NCBI GenBank assembly: GCA_964023205.1
Contig: OZ026834.1
Coordinates: 28,682,756-28,746,755, forward strand
From: Lutraria lutraria
Taxonomy: Eukaryota > Mollusca > Bivalvia > Venerida > Mactridae
DNA length: 64,000 bases
Direction: 5' to 3'
Shown here: one piece after another, positions 1 to 13,800 of the stretch
Position numbering within the stretch: the first letter of the stretch is position 1
How the letters are laid out: the number at the start of each line of letters is the position of its first letter
Program-made: the position numbers and the translations under genes
The notes under the pieces: generated by a model
What the model was told of the DNA's origin: nothing
Databases searched by the model: none
What the model saw: the letters and a program-made list of their open reading frames with translations, nothing else

Positions 1-491
1 AATTCATGGATAATTACCCCAAGATAATAAGAATTTCATTTTCGAATATGAAACTTAAGAATCCACAATTATGTCGGATGCGAGCTTAATATTATCCAAT
101 GGCAAGACAGCATTCTAAGAAACTCTTAATATCAATGTAACACAAGTATACTTCAGACGATACAAATCATGGAGTTTATTGACAAGGGTGACAATATACA
201 TATATCTGGAATTCCGGATATATCTGTCCTGAAAGAGCTATGATTTCCGAGCAAAATATCTGATGAAATGGTCAATTTAATCTGCTCTGAAGGATTTTCT
301 TTAATTGAAACTGAGTTAAATATTGAAACAATTTGGCTGAAGGCCTTTTTTTGGCAAAAATGGTCGTCCGCATATGATTTTTAGCATTTTTAATTTGGCT
401 CTATTGACACCCCTGATTGAACAACATATAAAATAGTAATGCAAACTTACACAACTCAACTTTTATAATCAGTGAACATGATCTATTCTGA

Positions 492-703
492 ATACTGTGG
501 AATCATTAATTTTCGTTGGGGATTTAATTTCGTGGATATCATGGGTCAGCTCGTCCACGAAATCAAATCCCCACAAATTTAAATGCAGAGATAAGGTATT
601 TCTTTTCAAAAATCAAAATCCACGAATTTATGTCCCCACGAAATACCCATTCTAGTAAAACCACGAAAATTGAGCCCAACGAAAATAAATGAAAATACAG
701 TAT
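492..703. mobile_element. MITE with TACTGT...TTTTCG inverted ends (copy 1)
   Basis: About 212 bp with imperfect inverted ends: left TACTGTGGAATCATTAATTT, right the inverse of TACTGTATTTTCATTTATTT. Both ends continue into TTCGTTGGG. A close copy lies at 31507-31721. There is no coding capacity. Confidence 0.7.
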
Positions 704-3643
704 TCTGTGAGCAGTATTATCACTTACATTACTTGATACTTTACAAATAAAGCGTATAACATTACTTCATTCTCTTGTAACCTCCTCTTATTCTAAAATA
801 TTATGACATTTCATATCATTGAGTTCTTTGATTGCCTTATTATCTTAATGGCGTCATAAATTTGGGAAATATTAAAGTCTTGGTGACCGATTATAAGTTG
901 AGCAGTGTATACTAGCAATTAGCATACAAGATTTCTTGGCCTTAAACTTAAAAATAAACACGAAAAACTTTTTAGTGTGAAAGGCTGGAAAAAAAGCATT
1001 CATGTTTAGAGCTACTTAACTCAAAAATAGGAAGTTAAAAAAAAAATTCATTTTTTTCTAAAAAAAAACACGTCTTAGCTGAGAACATAAGGTACAGTTC
1101 ATACCAATATTTTTGTACCTTTGATTTCGCCATTAACAGTAATACTTAAGGGCGGATTTAAAAACTAAGGTCGGTTGGGTAAGAATAAACTTCATTAATG
1201 GGATTTGATTATCTGGCTCAATGATTTCTTATTTAATCATCTAAACCAAATGTCACATTGTAAAGATAGGCAAATGACGTTCCAGGCTTACACCGTTTAT
1301 GATCATATACAAGAATCTAAAACAAAGAACATATAAGGCTGTGAAATTAAGAATTTTTACACAACACTTAACCTGGTAGAATACTGTCTGAGGGCTGAGA
1401 TTTGAGCAACCACTGAAATGACAGGTTAACAAGTGAATCAAGCTACGCACTCATCAAATAGCACTTTATAATTTGCAAAAAAACATTCAATAACAAAATG
1501 AACAAGAGCCATGCTGACATGACCAAGCCCCCCTTTGGGTTTTCTGTAAGGGATATGAACAAAATGTACATATACAAACAAGGAGTATTTCCTATAGTGT
1601 ATTCTCATTTTCCAAAAATGCTCAAAAACCATCAGTGTGTATTGCTTTTTAAACTAAAATCACGAATTATACCTGTCAAGAATCAATAATGAAGAAAGAG
1701 AAACTGGAGTTTAAGTGAATGACCTTGATCTTCTTAGACAAATGTCAATGTCAAAAGTGTTTTTTTTTTTCAAGGTCACCACTTGGAATTTGAAAACTAC
1801 CTTACGTACCATGTTTGACGTCAAAATATAGCATGAGTTTACTGTAACACATCGGAAAATATTTGGATGCAGCAGAAAATAGGAGAATAAAACAAAGTTA
1901 ACAAACAGTAAGTCTACTCCCTTTTTAGGAGAGACTCAACCAAAATCACACAGAAAAATCACAAAATAATGCGAAATCAATTAGTTGTGGTCTCTACAAG
2001 GAATCAAGACAGAAGAATACAACTTCTAATAGTCTAACGGAGATATATAGAAAGCACAAAAAACAAAATCTTAATAAACACAAAATCACAACATAACATA
2101 TAATAACATAGTTCTTTAAAACAGGTGATAAAAATAACAAAAAATAAACAAAACAAATTACAAGTATTATATAGAACATGTATCTCAATGGGCTGCCCTA
2201 TTTTCATGTCTTATAAGGGACTTATACAGACCCCTAATGATGATTTACGTTTCTATCAATACATCATAAGAAAAATTCAAGGTCTAGCAACCATACATTG
2301 TGTATATAATTCATAGCACACTTATTTATATAAAAATGCCCCTTAAAATCCTTAGTATTAGGAAATATAATAGACAAGATGGACAAAGATAGGAAAAACG
2401 TCAATGTAAGTCGACAACAGAAGATATAACACTCAATAATTGGAAGTCATCACTAAAAATTTGCTAAAATCTAAAGACCATCTTCACTGGAATACTTTGA
2501 AAAATGTTTGTTCAAGTAAACCTCAATCATCCATACCGGTACTTCTATTCACAATAATTTCCTAAACAATGAATACTTATTTAGAAAACCAACCAATTAA
2601 TTCTCATTAAAATCTGGAAATTCCATAAATAAATAAGGACACAGGCAAATATCAAAATATTGAGATTAAAATTTCAAATCTGTTAAAAATAATTTAGGAT
2701 TAAAATTGAGGCTAAAAATAAGAATAAGTTAGTTTGTAGTCCTGGGATCTTCTCACGAAAATCCTAGCACATAATTTTTTTTGGCCTTTTTATACTATTA
2801 TTATGTAGTAAAAAAAAAATCCCTACCTACCTACCCAGTGCTTAAATTCTGGGTTGAAGCACTGCAAACAAACTTATTTACTTATTTTTATTTTAAGCCT
2901 CATATTTAAAATATATAGGATTAAAAATCTGAATAAAATAGGAAAAATATGGTAATATAATCACTATAAAACCAATACATTTATTACATGATTTTTATCA
3001 AAATTATATTAAAGTAAGAATCATTCAATATGTGATTATATTTTTCTCAGTTTTATTATTGTTTCAAAGCATTTAGTATAATTTTCATTTTTAAAAAAAA
3101 ATCCATATTTTATGTTCAAGAAAAGTTTTCAACTAGTGAGTAACACATTACAAGAGAGAGCTCAGCAATTTTTGTAAAATCTAAAAATTGCATAAAAATA
3201 AATGCTTCCAACAATAGGATTTATTTTTTAAGAGGAATTACAGAAAAAATACATTTACACAATATAAAATTGAAAGAAAAAATAAATGTTTTGTTACTTA
3301 AATGCAAATCCCTCATATTTTTTATTCCATTTTAACACATTGTTTGGCTGGAACAAAATCTAACATCACCGCCAGCGGTCATTAAAAAATTGTTCATCCA
3401 CAAAAAACCTACGTTTTTTTATGTTTGTATTTCCATGTATATTCAGTCATTAAACAAAGTTCAACATTAAATTTTGATTATTCAATCTTGAAATTATTCT
3501 CACTAGCTAAAATAGAAAGTAAAGTCAATTAGTAAAAGAGAACAAATTATAACTTATAACTTACAATACCAGTCAGCATATTTAAGGGCAAAAACAGCCC
3601 TTACAACTTACTAGAGTTCATTTATAAACTGGGCTCTTTACAT
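704..3643. other. AT-rich intergenic DNA, no gene recognised
   Basis: Only short unrelated open frames occur here. Around 2760-2870 is a degenerate element with CCTACCTACC and an inverted GTGCTT/AAGCAC pair. A related piece in the opposite orientation is at 22110-22215. Confidence 0.6.
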
Positions 3644-3975
3644 CACAGGTTTTTTTTGGTATTTTGGGAATATGACCCATACCCTTGGGATTGGGAATTT
3701 TTGCAGTATTTTAATAAAAATTGGAAAAAAACTACAATTTTTGCAATGTTCAACTTAATTTACTCATTCTCCCATAGAACGGTAGCAGAATAAGGTGTTT
3801 ACTACCAATAGTGATGCTAATGAACTTATAAAATTTATAAAAAAAAAAGAAATTTGGGGGGGGGGGGGGCGGGATTGGGAATTTTTGTAAATTGGGAAAA
3901 AAAAGATACTATTTTCCATTGGGAATTTGACCGAATTTCGGCTATAAAATCACCTAAAAAAATCCCTACATCATT
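3644..3975. repeat. Dispersed repeat (CCCATACCCTTGGGATTGGG type), copy 1
   Basis: Shares GACCCATACCCTTGGGATTG and the distal 'ttgggaaaaaa...tattattttc' block with 20178-20510. Twelve consecutive G lie near 3857. No ORF. Confidence 0.6.
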
Positions 3976-4026
3976 ACACCTATTTTCCTACTAAAAGCCT
4001 ATGATGATACAAAAATCAGTGAAAAT

Positions 4027-4205
4027 ACAGTCAAACCTGTGAACAAAGGCCATCCTTGGGAAAGACATAACATGGCCATTATTGGCAGGTGGCCTTTACT
4101 TGGATGTCATTTTGTTCTGAAAACAAAGACTGATTTTAAAAGAATAGCTTATATTCACATGGTGGCCTTTACTCAGAGGTGGCCGCTATCACAGGTTTTA
4201 TTGTA
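4027..4205. mobile_element. MITE, CAGTCAAACCTGT family (copy 1)
   Basis: Starts tACAGTCAAACCTGTGAAC and ends with the degenerate inverse acaggttttattgta. Internal 'aaaggccac' and 'ggtggcctt' blocks occur on both arms, so a transcript could fold back on itself. The TA at both ends and CAGT termini suggest a Tc1/mariner or pogo-type mobilising transposase (inference). Confidence 0.7.
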
Positions 4206-4534
4206 CACATCTTTATGGATCAACAATGTTTTTAACAGAAATTTACCGGAGTACATCACTAAAACACAGAAAGGCACCACTCAACTTAAGCATACATTTA
4301 CTACCATCTATGTTATACTATATACACAGATTTCTAGTTATACTACTTAACAACACTGAGTGAAATTACATAATGTAGTGATTTTCAAGAACTATGACCC
4401 CTGAATATGAGAAATTTGGTACAAGCTGACCAATTAGTGTCTGATGAGAGAGTTATTTTATCAAAAATATTCCTTACATGTTTCTGATAGAGATGTTCTA
4501 AATGTTAATGCAAATTAGAATCGAGAATAATTAA

Positions 4535-4716
4535 TACAGTCAAAACTGCCATATCAGTCACCTCTGACTAAAGGTCACCCTGTGCAAAAATGCCATTCTT
4601 TGAAAAACTGTCAATGATAATTTAGAAAAAAATGACCACTGAATAAAGGTCACCTGTCAATAAGGGCCACATTATATCAATCCTAAGAGTGGTACTTTTT
4701 CACAGGTTTGACTATA
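4535..4716. mobile_element. MITE, CAGTCAAACCTGT family (copy 2)
   Basis: Runs from tACAGTCAAAACTGCC to cacaggtttgactata, with the family's internal 'aaaggtcacc' blocks. Confidence 0.7.
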
Positions 4717-4850
4717 TCTGTGAATATTCAGGTCACATGTACCTATTGAGAACATTAACAGACACAAAAAATGTATTGTTTTACATTCATATTATGTATA
4801 ACATTAAACTAACAATTTCAAATTTTATTCCTAATTATTAATGAAGGTTA

Positions 4851-4919
4851 TTAAAAAATGACCTTCACACACAGGGTGACCTCTCTTTGGAGATGGCCGC
4901 TAACTCAGGTTTGATTGTA
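4851..4919. mobile_element. Truncated MITE, CAGTCAAACCTGT family
   Basis: Only the right part is present (gggtgacctctctttggaga, then ctcaggtttgattgta). Confidence 0.55.
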
Positions 4920-5325
4920 ATTTAATTAAAGTGATAACTAAGAGCTGTAGTGGTACTAATTCCCTTACAACACAATCTCTTATACATGTTCCTGAGATAA
5001 ACTGGAAATGAATACTATCTATGGAATACAATGCAATCATTCAACATTCAATCAAGTACATTGTAGTTAAGGCTAATGTAAAAATGGTTAGATTCTCATG
5101 CAATAGTTAAAAAAGAAAGGAACTCCGAATTTAGTTTTGACCAAGAAATCCCTAATTAATGACTGCCCCTTGTGAAAGGCCATTTTGTAAAAACAAACAA
5201 AAAAACAGAATGCCCCTACTATCTATGCTTCATTGTATAATAAGTAAACCCCAGAGGAATTTCTTCTGGAATATGAGTTAAATAATTAAATCAAGAAAGG
5301 ATTGGTAAGCAGGCACATCTTAATA

Positions 5326-5680
5326 AAACAAGAAGTGAAACACGGATGCCTCCCTACAGGCCAACTGGATACGAAGACCTTGACCTTTGACCTATTGAAC
5401 TTAAAATCGATAAATGTCATCTACATGCGATGACCAATCTCCAAACCAAAGCTGAGGACTTAAGGCCAGATGGTTCTCTAGTTAATTATCACTGTGACCT
5501 TTGACATACGGACCTCAAAATTTATAGGGATCGTCTACATGAGATGACCAACCTCCAAACCAAGTCTGAGAAGCTTAGGTCAAATCGTTCTCTGATTATG
5601 GGTTGGACGAATTTTTGTAACAGATAGACAAACCGACATATGCAAAGAAGTATATACCCTTTTCTTCGAAAGGGGGCATA
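5326..5680. repeat. Dispersed repeat with TGACCT half-sites (copy 1, internally duplicated)
   Basis: Starts aacaagaagtgaaacac and ends at a short hairpin, ccttttcttcgaaagggggc. It carries TGACCTTTGACCT (a direct repeat with one spacer) at 5381-5393. The middle (about 110 bp) is present twice, the second at about 5490. Other copies are at 8980, 11147 and 17287, inside the receptor gene. Confidence 0.75.
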
Positions 5681-7692
5681 CAGTTTTTTGTAACTTTTGC
5701 TAATTTATAAGAAAATTGATAAAATCGTATATCTGACCAGATATTTGTATAAATGTTACTGACTTTCATATAACGCTGTTTATTACTTACCTGACTTCGA
5801 TATTGACAAAAAATATTTTTGAACAATAAAAAAGGCGGGACAGGTGTGTGTTTATGCAATGTCACGGTCGGGCATGAGAATCTGTACTATTTTTACTAGG
5901 ACCTTACTACATATGATAACATTTTAAGTATCTACACTTTCTATGAAAGAGACAAAATAGGCAACACCAGAATTTCTATTATACAAGAACTCATTTAACA
6001 TTATATCTAAATAACATTTTCCTAAACAAGGAATGAAAGCCGGGGTTAAGAGTACATATACGAAAAATTATCATAATTGCTACTAAGAACTTATGACTAC
6101 ACCCTTCAACTTACAGTTAACAGCAAAGTACTTGCAAATGGCCAAATTAATTTGCCTTAAATGGCAAAATTTGTAATTGTTTATTGCGCAATTTTACTTA
6201 ATGGTATTAACCTAGCTTTTGAATGACTATGAACTTTGTATTAGTCATATATAATAAATATTCCGTTCTGTTCAGCATCTTATTATTACTAAAAAGCTTA
6301 ATAAAAAAAAATTGACCTGAATATCGTTTTCAATTCCTGTGATAAACATACTGACTCATCATCAAGCAGGTAAATTCATCAGAAACACATTCATCTCCAT
6401 TATGGCCAGCAGCTGGAGGTAGGCTATACTGATTTATCGATAACAGTAATAGTATAAAAAATATTTAGAAATTTATTAAAAATCTTAAATGACTTCCATA
6501 CATCTCAATTAAAACCAATATTGAGTTATAAACCAATTTAAATAAAACTTTCTTTACTAGTTTATATTAAACTATCTTTTCAGGCAAAATCTGAATTTCA
6601 CTTTTACATAAAATCTGTACATTCAAAACAGTCAATGAAAAAATGAACTAAATCTAAGAAATATTTTAACTTTTGAGAAGTCCAATTAATGTATCAAAAC
6701 AGTTAATTGATGTTCAATTTTAAAATATTTTGAGTCAGTGATTTTTTTCATCTCTTTGAGAAAAGGCCCAGCTCCAGACATATTGGGAATTTTGGAGTCG
6801 CAATAACTTGGTTTTGGTAATTTTTATCAAAAGACAATGCAAAATAAATCGAGTACTGTGGTTTATTTAAACTAGTATACTATACTTATTGTCAAAAATT
6901 GTCACAACTTTGTCATTTAATGACTGATTTTGATTTGTTTTGTTTAAACTGTTCATTAGGAATTTCTCCAATTAGATTTGGGACAAGAGTGCCAGGTCAC
7001 AAAATACACCCGTCAAAATTCATTTTTCAATGCATCAAGGGGCATAACTCAGAAGTGACTGGACCTATTTGGCTGGTTATTGAACTTGCCTGAGATCTCA
7101 TGGCCATAAACATTTCCATAAAGTTTGGTGAGGTTCCGAATAAAACCAAATTTTTTAAACATTGCTAAAAATCAATACCAAAATTCAATGATTTACATGA
7201 TTACATAAACTTTTCATTTTCATTCATTATGGCCTTGACCTACTTATCCTAAAGCTACAAAGGTCATGCTGACATCAGAAAGTTGTACTACAACTTTTGA
7301 CTGAGCTATGTCTAAAAATTCACAAGAATATGGTTTGTTAACTAAGGAAGTATATGAAATACAGACTAATTAACATGAAACAATATCACTGCGGTACTAG
7401 TTTCACAAAAAAACACCAAAAATAATATTTTTTACCCAAATCATTTCATTTCTTGAAAAAATAAAAAAAGTACAACCAATAGACTCACCATTGATGGTGA
7501 AGTTACTATGCCTGAAGAATCATAATTGTCAGTATCAAAAAAAAAAAATACACTCATAAATCTTCCAAAGTCTTCGTGAAATCTTCTTAAAATATTCCTA
7601 AATCTTCTTAAATCTCATTAACAACAAAATAATAGAAAACTATTGGTGGAAACAACACAGCACTGACGTGAACACTCAAACAATGTGATCTC
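5681..7692. other. Downstream flank of the receptor gene, possible 3' UTR
   Basis: No coding exon is recognised. Several AATAAA-like sites on the minus strand exist, but none can be chosen. 6775-6945 is a dispersed repeat whose inverted copy lies in intron 1 (19250-19412). Around 7035-7140 is another repeat-like block (ggggcataactcag). Confidence 0.5.
6775..6945. repeat. Dispersed repeat, inverted relative to 19250-19412
   Basis: Shares in reverse complement 'ggagtcgcaataact', 'atttttatcaaaagacaatg' and 'gtcacaactttgtcattt' with intron 1 of the receptor. No ORF. Confidence 0.55.
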
Positions 7693-7877
7693 TCAAGTTT
7701 TCTGCCCTTCTTTAATGCTTTCTATGATCAACTCGTGGAATAACTGAGGAACCTTGATGGTAGGGTTATGGGTCAGCAGAAGTCCAATAGCAAGATTGTG
7801 TTGTAACAAACACTGAACAAGCTCCGCAACCCGTACAAGAAGAATACCATATCTGGTCGCCCCATCAGGAAAAGTAT
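7693..7877 (-). CDS. 2DBD-NR exon 11: LBD helices 10-12, AF-2 and stop
   Basis: This exon codes split His920 to Thr980, then TGA. The acceptor is tttacattatag|ATACTTTTC at phase 1. [20 protein letters not shown] is the helix 10/11 region, and [12 protein letters not shown] fits the AF-2 helix pattern (hydrophobic pairs around Glu). The open frame continues into the intron upstream, so the start was set by the acceptor and the matching phase. Confidence 0.9.
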
Positions 7878-10800
7878 CTATAATGTAAAATTCATAATTT
7901 ATCATTTTAAGTTCCATAAGCATATAAATGTGTCGGTCGTAATAGTTCCTGTTTGTTCTAACAGAGGAATCCAGTGTATTTTTCTCCCGTGCATACTTTA
8001 TAGCAAGAAAAAATGTTTCCAAAACTACTATCGTATTTACTATTTATAGAACAAATAGAGTTGTCACATAGGTGAGTAATACCCCTGTTGCTGCTTTGAC
8101 ACTAATACTGCAATAGTACACTATACGGCTATGTTCAAGGGGACATAATTCTGCAATGAGTGAATCGCTGTGCATGACAATTGTGTCTAGCACATCTTCA
8201 CTTCATGGTCATAATATATTTCAAGTTTCATTGCAATTGGTTAAAAAAAGTGGAAGTAGTTCGCTCCAGAAACTTTTATGCGGACAGACCGGCTGACCAA
8301 CCAACCGACCGAGTGACTCCAAAATATCCCCTCTCAAACTTTGTTTGTGGTGGTATAAAAAAATGTTTCTCAAGCACAGGCTACAAGAAATTTGGTCATT
8401 TCATGCGTTAACTGACTAATGTTCCGCAGTTGACATAATATGCAACACAGGATTATAACTCACGTTCTTCGTAATATTGCAAGGCACTCGATATTTCAGT
8501 CTGGAGAGATTCCACGGCTTTTGGATTCTCGAGACCAATAACTTCGGCAGGAAAAAGTAATAATGCTGATAAGATAGCGAATTCTTCGTCTGTGAACTGA
8601 AATGATGTCACCATTTCCCCGACATGTATGAAATGTTCCTGAAAATGATAAAATCCATGTAAATTGTGAGTCACAAAAAAATAGGATTTCTTCTAAGCAG
8701 GAGCTGAACCAATATAAAGAGGTTGGTTCATTCAAAAATATAAAATGGAAAACTTGTCATGGCTGTTATTTCTGTTTAACTGAACAGTCAAACCTGTATT
8801 AGTGGTCAATTACAAATAAAGCCACCTCGTGAATAAAGGCCATTCTTTTAAAACACGTCATTGATTATTTAGAACAAAATGACCTCCAAATAAAGGCTAA
8901 CTGTCAATAAAGGCCACATTATGTCTTTCTCAAGGGTGGCCTTAGTTTACCCGAGACAATATATCTAATGGCAAATAGAAACAAGAAGTGTTTGTGAAAC
9001 ACAGATGCCCCCTTGTGACCTTGACCTACTGACCTCAAATTCAATAGGGGTCATCTACATGTGATGACCAACCTCCCAACCAAATCTGAAGAGCTTAGGC
9101 CAAATTGTTCTCTATTTATTGGTCGGACAAGGTTTGGTTACGGACGGATGGCCAGACCTACATGTGAAAAGCAATGTACCTCATTTTCTTCGAAAGGGGG
9201 CATGAAAATACAACAACAAACCTGGAATACACGTAACATAGGAAACTGTTCCATCATTATGTTCTCCTCTTCTTTTGTATACGTGAAATAATTATACTTC
9301 TTAGTAGCAGGATCAAAAACTTTAGACATGTTGAGCAATTCTATGGGATATATCGAGGACTGAATCAGCTTCACTTGGTCATTGAGACTCAGCGTCTTAA
9401 ATCCTGTAAGATTAAACAACGTAAAAATCAAACTTATTTTCACTGGAGTTTAATGTTACCATACACGCAGGGCTCGACACTAACAATGGACCATTAGTCA
9501 GAGGCTACCTATTTTCTCCAAGGTCTACCTAGGTGTCCAAGCTGGGTATTTGTAATCCCATAGGGCTATCTAAAATCGGGTGACCTGAATTCTATAAATT
9601 CAAGTAAATTTAGAAATAAAAAAGATTCGAAAATTTTGTTCGATCTGATGTGATGTAACCTGTATAACTGAAAATCTGACATTTATACTTGTCATGTATT
9701 GTAATAATGTACACACAATTATCAATAGGCGTTGAAATAAAATGTACAACATATCATATATTTTCAGTGTTAAAATGAGGACTACAAATATTTTGCAAGA
9801 ACTTCTTCAGAGGTTAAATTTATAGTAAATATCAACTTTGGGAAATTTTGAAGGTGTTGTTATAGAGATGTTGTTGCTCTACAGAGGTTAAATTTATAGT
9901 AAATATCAACTTTGGGAAATTTTGAAGGTGTTGTTATAGAGAGGTTGTTGCTCTACAGAGGTTAAATTTATAGTAAATATCAACTTTGGGAAATTTTGAA
10001 GGTGTTGTTATAGAGAGGTTGTTGCTCTACAGAGGTTAACTTTATAGTAAATATCAGCTTTGGGAAGTTTTGAAGGTGTTGTTATAGAGAGGTTGTTGCT
10101 CTACAGAGGGCCGCTCTGGAGAGCTAGTACCGTATGTGTATTTGCAACATATGGTAACATAAGAGAACAATTCTGTTTTATGGTGATCACTGACTTATGC
10201 ATTTTAGTGAAATCAAGGCTAGGATTATCCTGAGCTTTTAATTTTATTTTACAAAACAAGATCTGATCTCACTTTCAGCTTTCTGATGTCATGAGGGTTT
10301 TTTTCACATTTAAATGAATTCACTATTAAGTAACCAAAATACAGACAGTTCGTTAACTATGGGACCTAAACATTCATGTGAATAATCTGTTGTTGTTTTT
10401 TTTTCAAATACACACATGTACAAAATGTATCATAATAGCATTTTGGAAAAATAAATATGCCTTATTATAAGAATAAAGGCAGAATATTGTTGGATATCTT
10501 AATTTCCCTATCAAAATAAAATGTACTTGCTTGCCTTTTTTTTTTTAATCCATTTATTTCATTTTGTTTAACATATTTTAATTACACAGCAAATATCAAT
10601 TATATATATAAGTGTTCTCATGGTATCTTTACTCTGACGCAAAAAAAATAATAATAATAATGTTAGTCTTAAATAAACAAAATATATATATATTTGACAA
10701 ACCTGGTACTAATTTAGCGAATCTGATGGTAATGTAGGTATTATGATGGAAGTTAGTCATCATATAGTTCCATGTTGATTCCCTCGATGAGAAAACAGAC

Positions 10801-13800
10801 ATGTCCACCTTAGATGTAATATGATTCCCTGCCTGGAAAAACAAAATCAAAGTACTGAAAGTACTCATAGAAACTGAACTTACACCGACTTGCACTGCAC
10901 CATGGAATGGGAACTAGTTTAACAATTGCATGGCGGACATAGAAAAATGTAGTACTTTGGAAAAAATCAAAATTCATGTGCGCCGCCCGAGCAAGTGACG
11001 GCTATCTTCAGTTTCTGACCATTAGACTTGTATTGCAGGATATTTTTTCAACACTTATATCAAAGTTGTTTTTTTTAAATGCACTATACATCAGGAAACA
11101 ATTTTCAAACTAAAGACTACAAAAAGCTACTAAAACAACAAAATGAAAATAAGAAGTGTTAGTGAAACACGGATGACCCCTTAAGATCAGTACCTTGACC
11201 TTTGACCTACTGACCTCAAAATCAATAGGGGTCATCTACATGTGATGACAAATCTCAACCAAATCTGAGGAGCTTTGGTCAAATGGTTCTCTAGTTATTG
11301 CCCGGACAAGGTTTGGTTATGGACAGAAGGACCGATTAACCGACGGTCTGACATGTGCAAAACAGTATACCCTGATTTCTTCAAAAGGGGACATAATAAT
11401 AGTGATCCCATGCTATAGACTCCAAACTCTGACATGAGATTTGAACTGGTAAAAACTGATCTACCATAAAACATTGAAGAAAATATTTGTACCTAAAAAT
11501 AATTAATTTATTCTTTATACATGTAATTCAATCTACTTTAAGAGAATCACAGATGATTAATTCAAGACATTAACCAAATCTGGTGCAATGTAAATCTAAA
11601 ACTTAAAATACATCAGTTAAACCCACGAAAAAAAAAACCTACCCTAGGATCCATGTATTTGCTTTTAAACATTGCTTTTATGTCATCCACATTCATAGAA
11701 GTTGTTGGATTTACATCCGTATCAAAAACCTGTAAGGAACAAAATAGCAATCTCTTAACATGAATATAACTAAGGCAATCTATAAGTAACAGGAGCTTTG
11801 TCAAAGAAATTACTAATAACCACTGTCGCTGCTTTGACACAAAGAATGTGATAGTACACTATATGGCTCAGTTCAAGGGCACATAAATCTGGAATGTGTA
11901 GATTACTGGGCATGGAAATTGTGTCTTGCACATCTGCACATCATGGAGATGACATATTTCAAATTTCATTGCAATCGCTTAAGGAATGTGGTAGAATTTC
12001 GCTCGACAAACTTGAGATATTGTATGCAGACGGACCGACCAATTTCCCGACCAACGACCGAGTGACTCCAATATACCCCCTCTCAAACTTCATTTGCGGG
12101 GGTATAATGACTAGTTTGTTTGTTGATAAGAAGTTTGTTTGTATGTAAACACTACTGCAAATAAAATTGGCCTCGAATTCTTATATTTACTGACCAGTCC
12201 ATGATAAACAGGTTGCCATGGAAACATATTTTACATACCCGATAATTAAGCAGCTGGAGACATTTTCCTGCATCAACCGTCTTACGTATCAATTCGGTCA
12301 TTTCCTCGTTACTCTTATTTCTAAACATCCTACCAATCGGAGCACATGGTTTGCCAGCCTCATTTCCATGCCTCTCTTGACTAGGTAGCTGTTTTTGCAA
12401 ATTTTCATTCTGCTTTGCAGGGGCGGGCTTGCTAAAATGAGCAAACCCATTGAGTTCAGGCTCCGAAACCATCGGTCTGTAACCTTGTTGATTATAGGAA
12501 ATGGACTGGTTCAACTCTGGTGAAATAGTGGACTGGTTCAACTCTGGTGAAATAGGAGACTGGTTCATCGCAGATGAAATAGTAGACTGGTTCATCCCTG
12601 ATGAAATAGTAGACTGGTTCATCGCAGGAGAAATAGTAGACTGGTTCATCGCTGGTGAAACAGTGGACTGGTTCTTTACTGGTGAAACAGTGGACTGGTT
12701 CTTCACCGGTGAAAAAAAAGTGGACTGGCTCTTCCCTGGTGAAATAGCAGACTGGTTTCTGATGCTTGTATGAGATAAGGCACCAGCCTGTGAACGGACA
12801 TGTGGCTGAATCACATTAACTGACTGTGCAACAAGACTGACATTGTCTTCATACTGATTATTTTGTACTGAAAACTGGCTTGAAGAGTTCGAGGTGAAAT
12901 CAAATGACATTGAACTTGGCTTGAACAAAGGTGGAACATTAACAGGCAAGCTCGCTGAAGTTACAGAGGCTCTTGTCATTATATCAATATTATCGTTACT
13001 TTTCCGCGTGTCATTGTCACTGATCTCTGACTGATACCCACTTAAAGCTGATTTATTTTGAGGCACATCAACACCTGATGATTTCTTCATATCATATGAC
13101 CTACTCTCTAATGTATTCATGGAAGGAGGTACATTTGGTTGCCACACTGAAAAATCTTCTACATTTTCTTGATCTTGTGTGCAACTATTAGATGTTTCAA
13201 TTGGTTCTTCTTTTATTTTTGTGTAACCAGCATCAACGGCTCCTGGTTCAGTCTTTCCATGATGCTTCAGTTCCATTGAGATAGCATGCTTCACTGAATT
13301 TGGCTGACGTCCAATTCGACTTCCTGTAAATAAATTAACCATTTATTAGTTAAACATCTTACAGTTTTGACAATTATAAAACAATCAAAAGTGTAAGCTG
13401 TGTCATACTGTACATGCATATTGTATCTTTTATTGTAAGATTTTTAAAATTTTCTTATACAAGTCTATGCTAAATCAAATTATATCTAGGGCGGAGCCAA
13501 TTTTGACCACAGGGCCATAATTTGAACAAACTTGGTAGAGATCCACTAGACAATGCTACACACCAAATATCTATGCTCTAGGCCTGTGGTTTCAGACAAG
13601 AAGATTTTTACGATTGCTGCCTTAGGTGGTATTTTCATTGTTTATAAACAAAAAAATGACCACTTAGGAAACATAAGATTTAAGTGGTCACTGACTGGAT
13701 TCAATAGATTTCTTTTGTGTTAGGCTCCAACAATCTAAGGTACTTTACATGTGTACAGACTGATGGACAACGGATAACACGTGATCACAATGGCTCACCT

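Noticed and set aside
12501..12773. Plus-strand frame (DWFNSGEIV repeats)
   Set aside because: Antisense shadow of the receptor hinge minisatellite.
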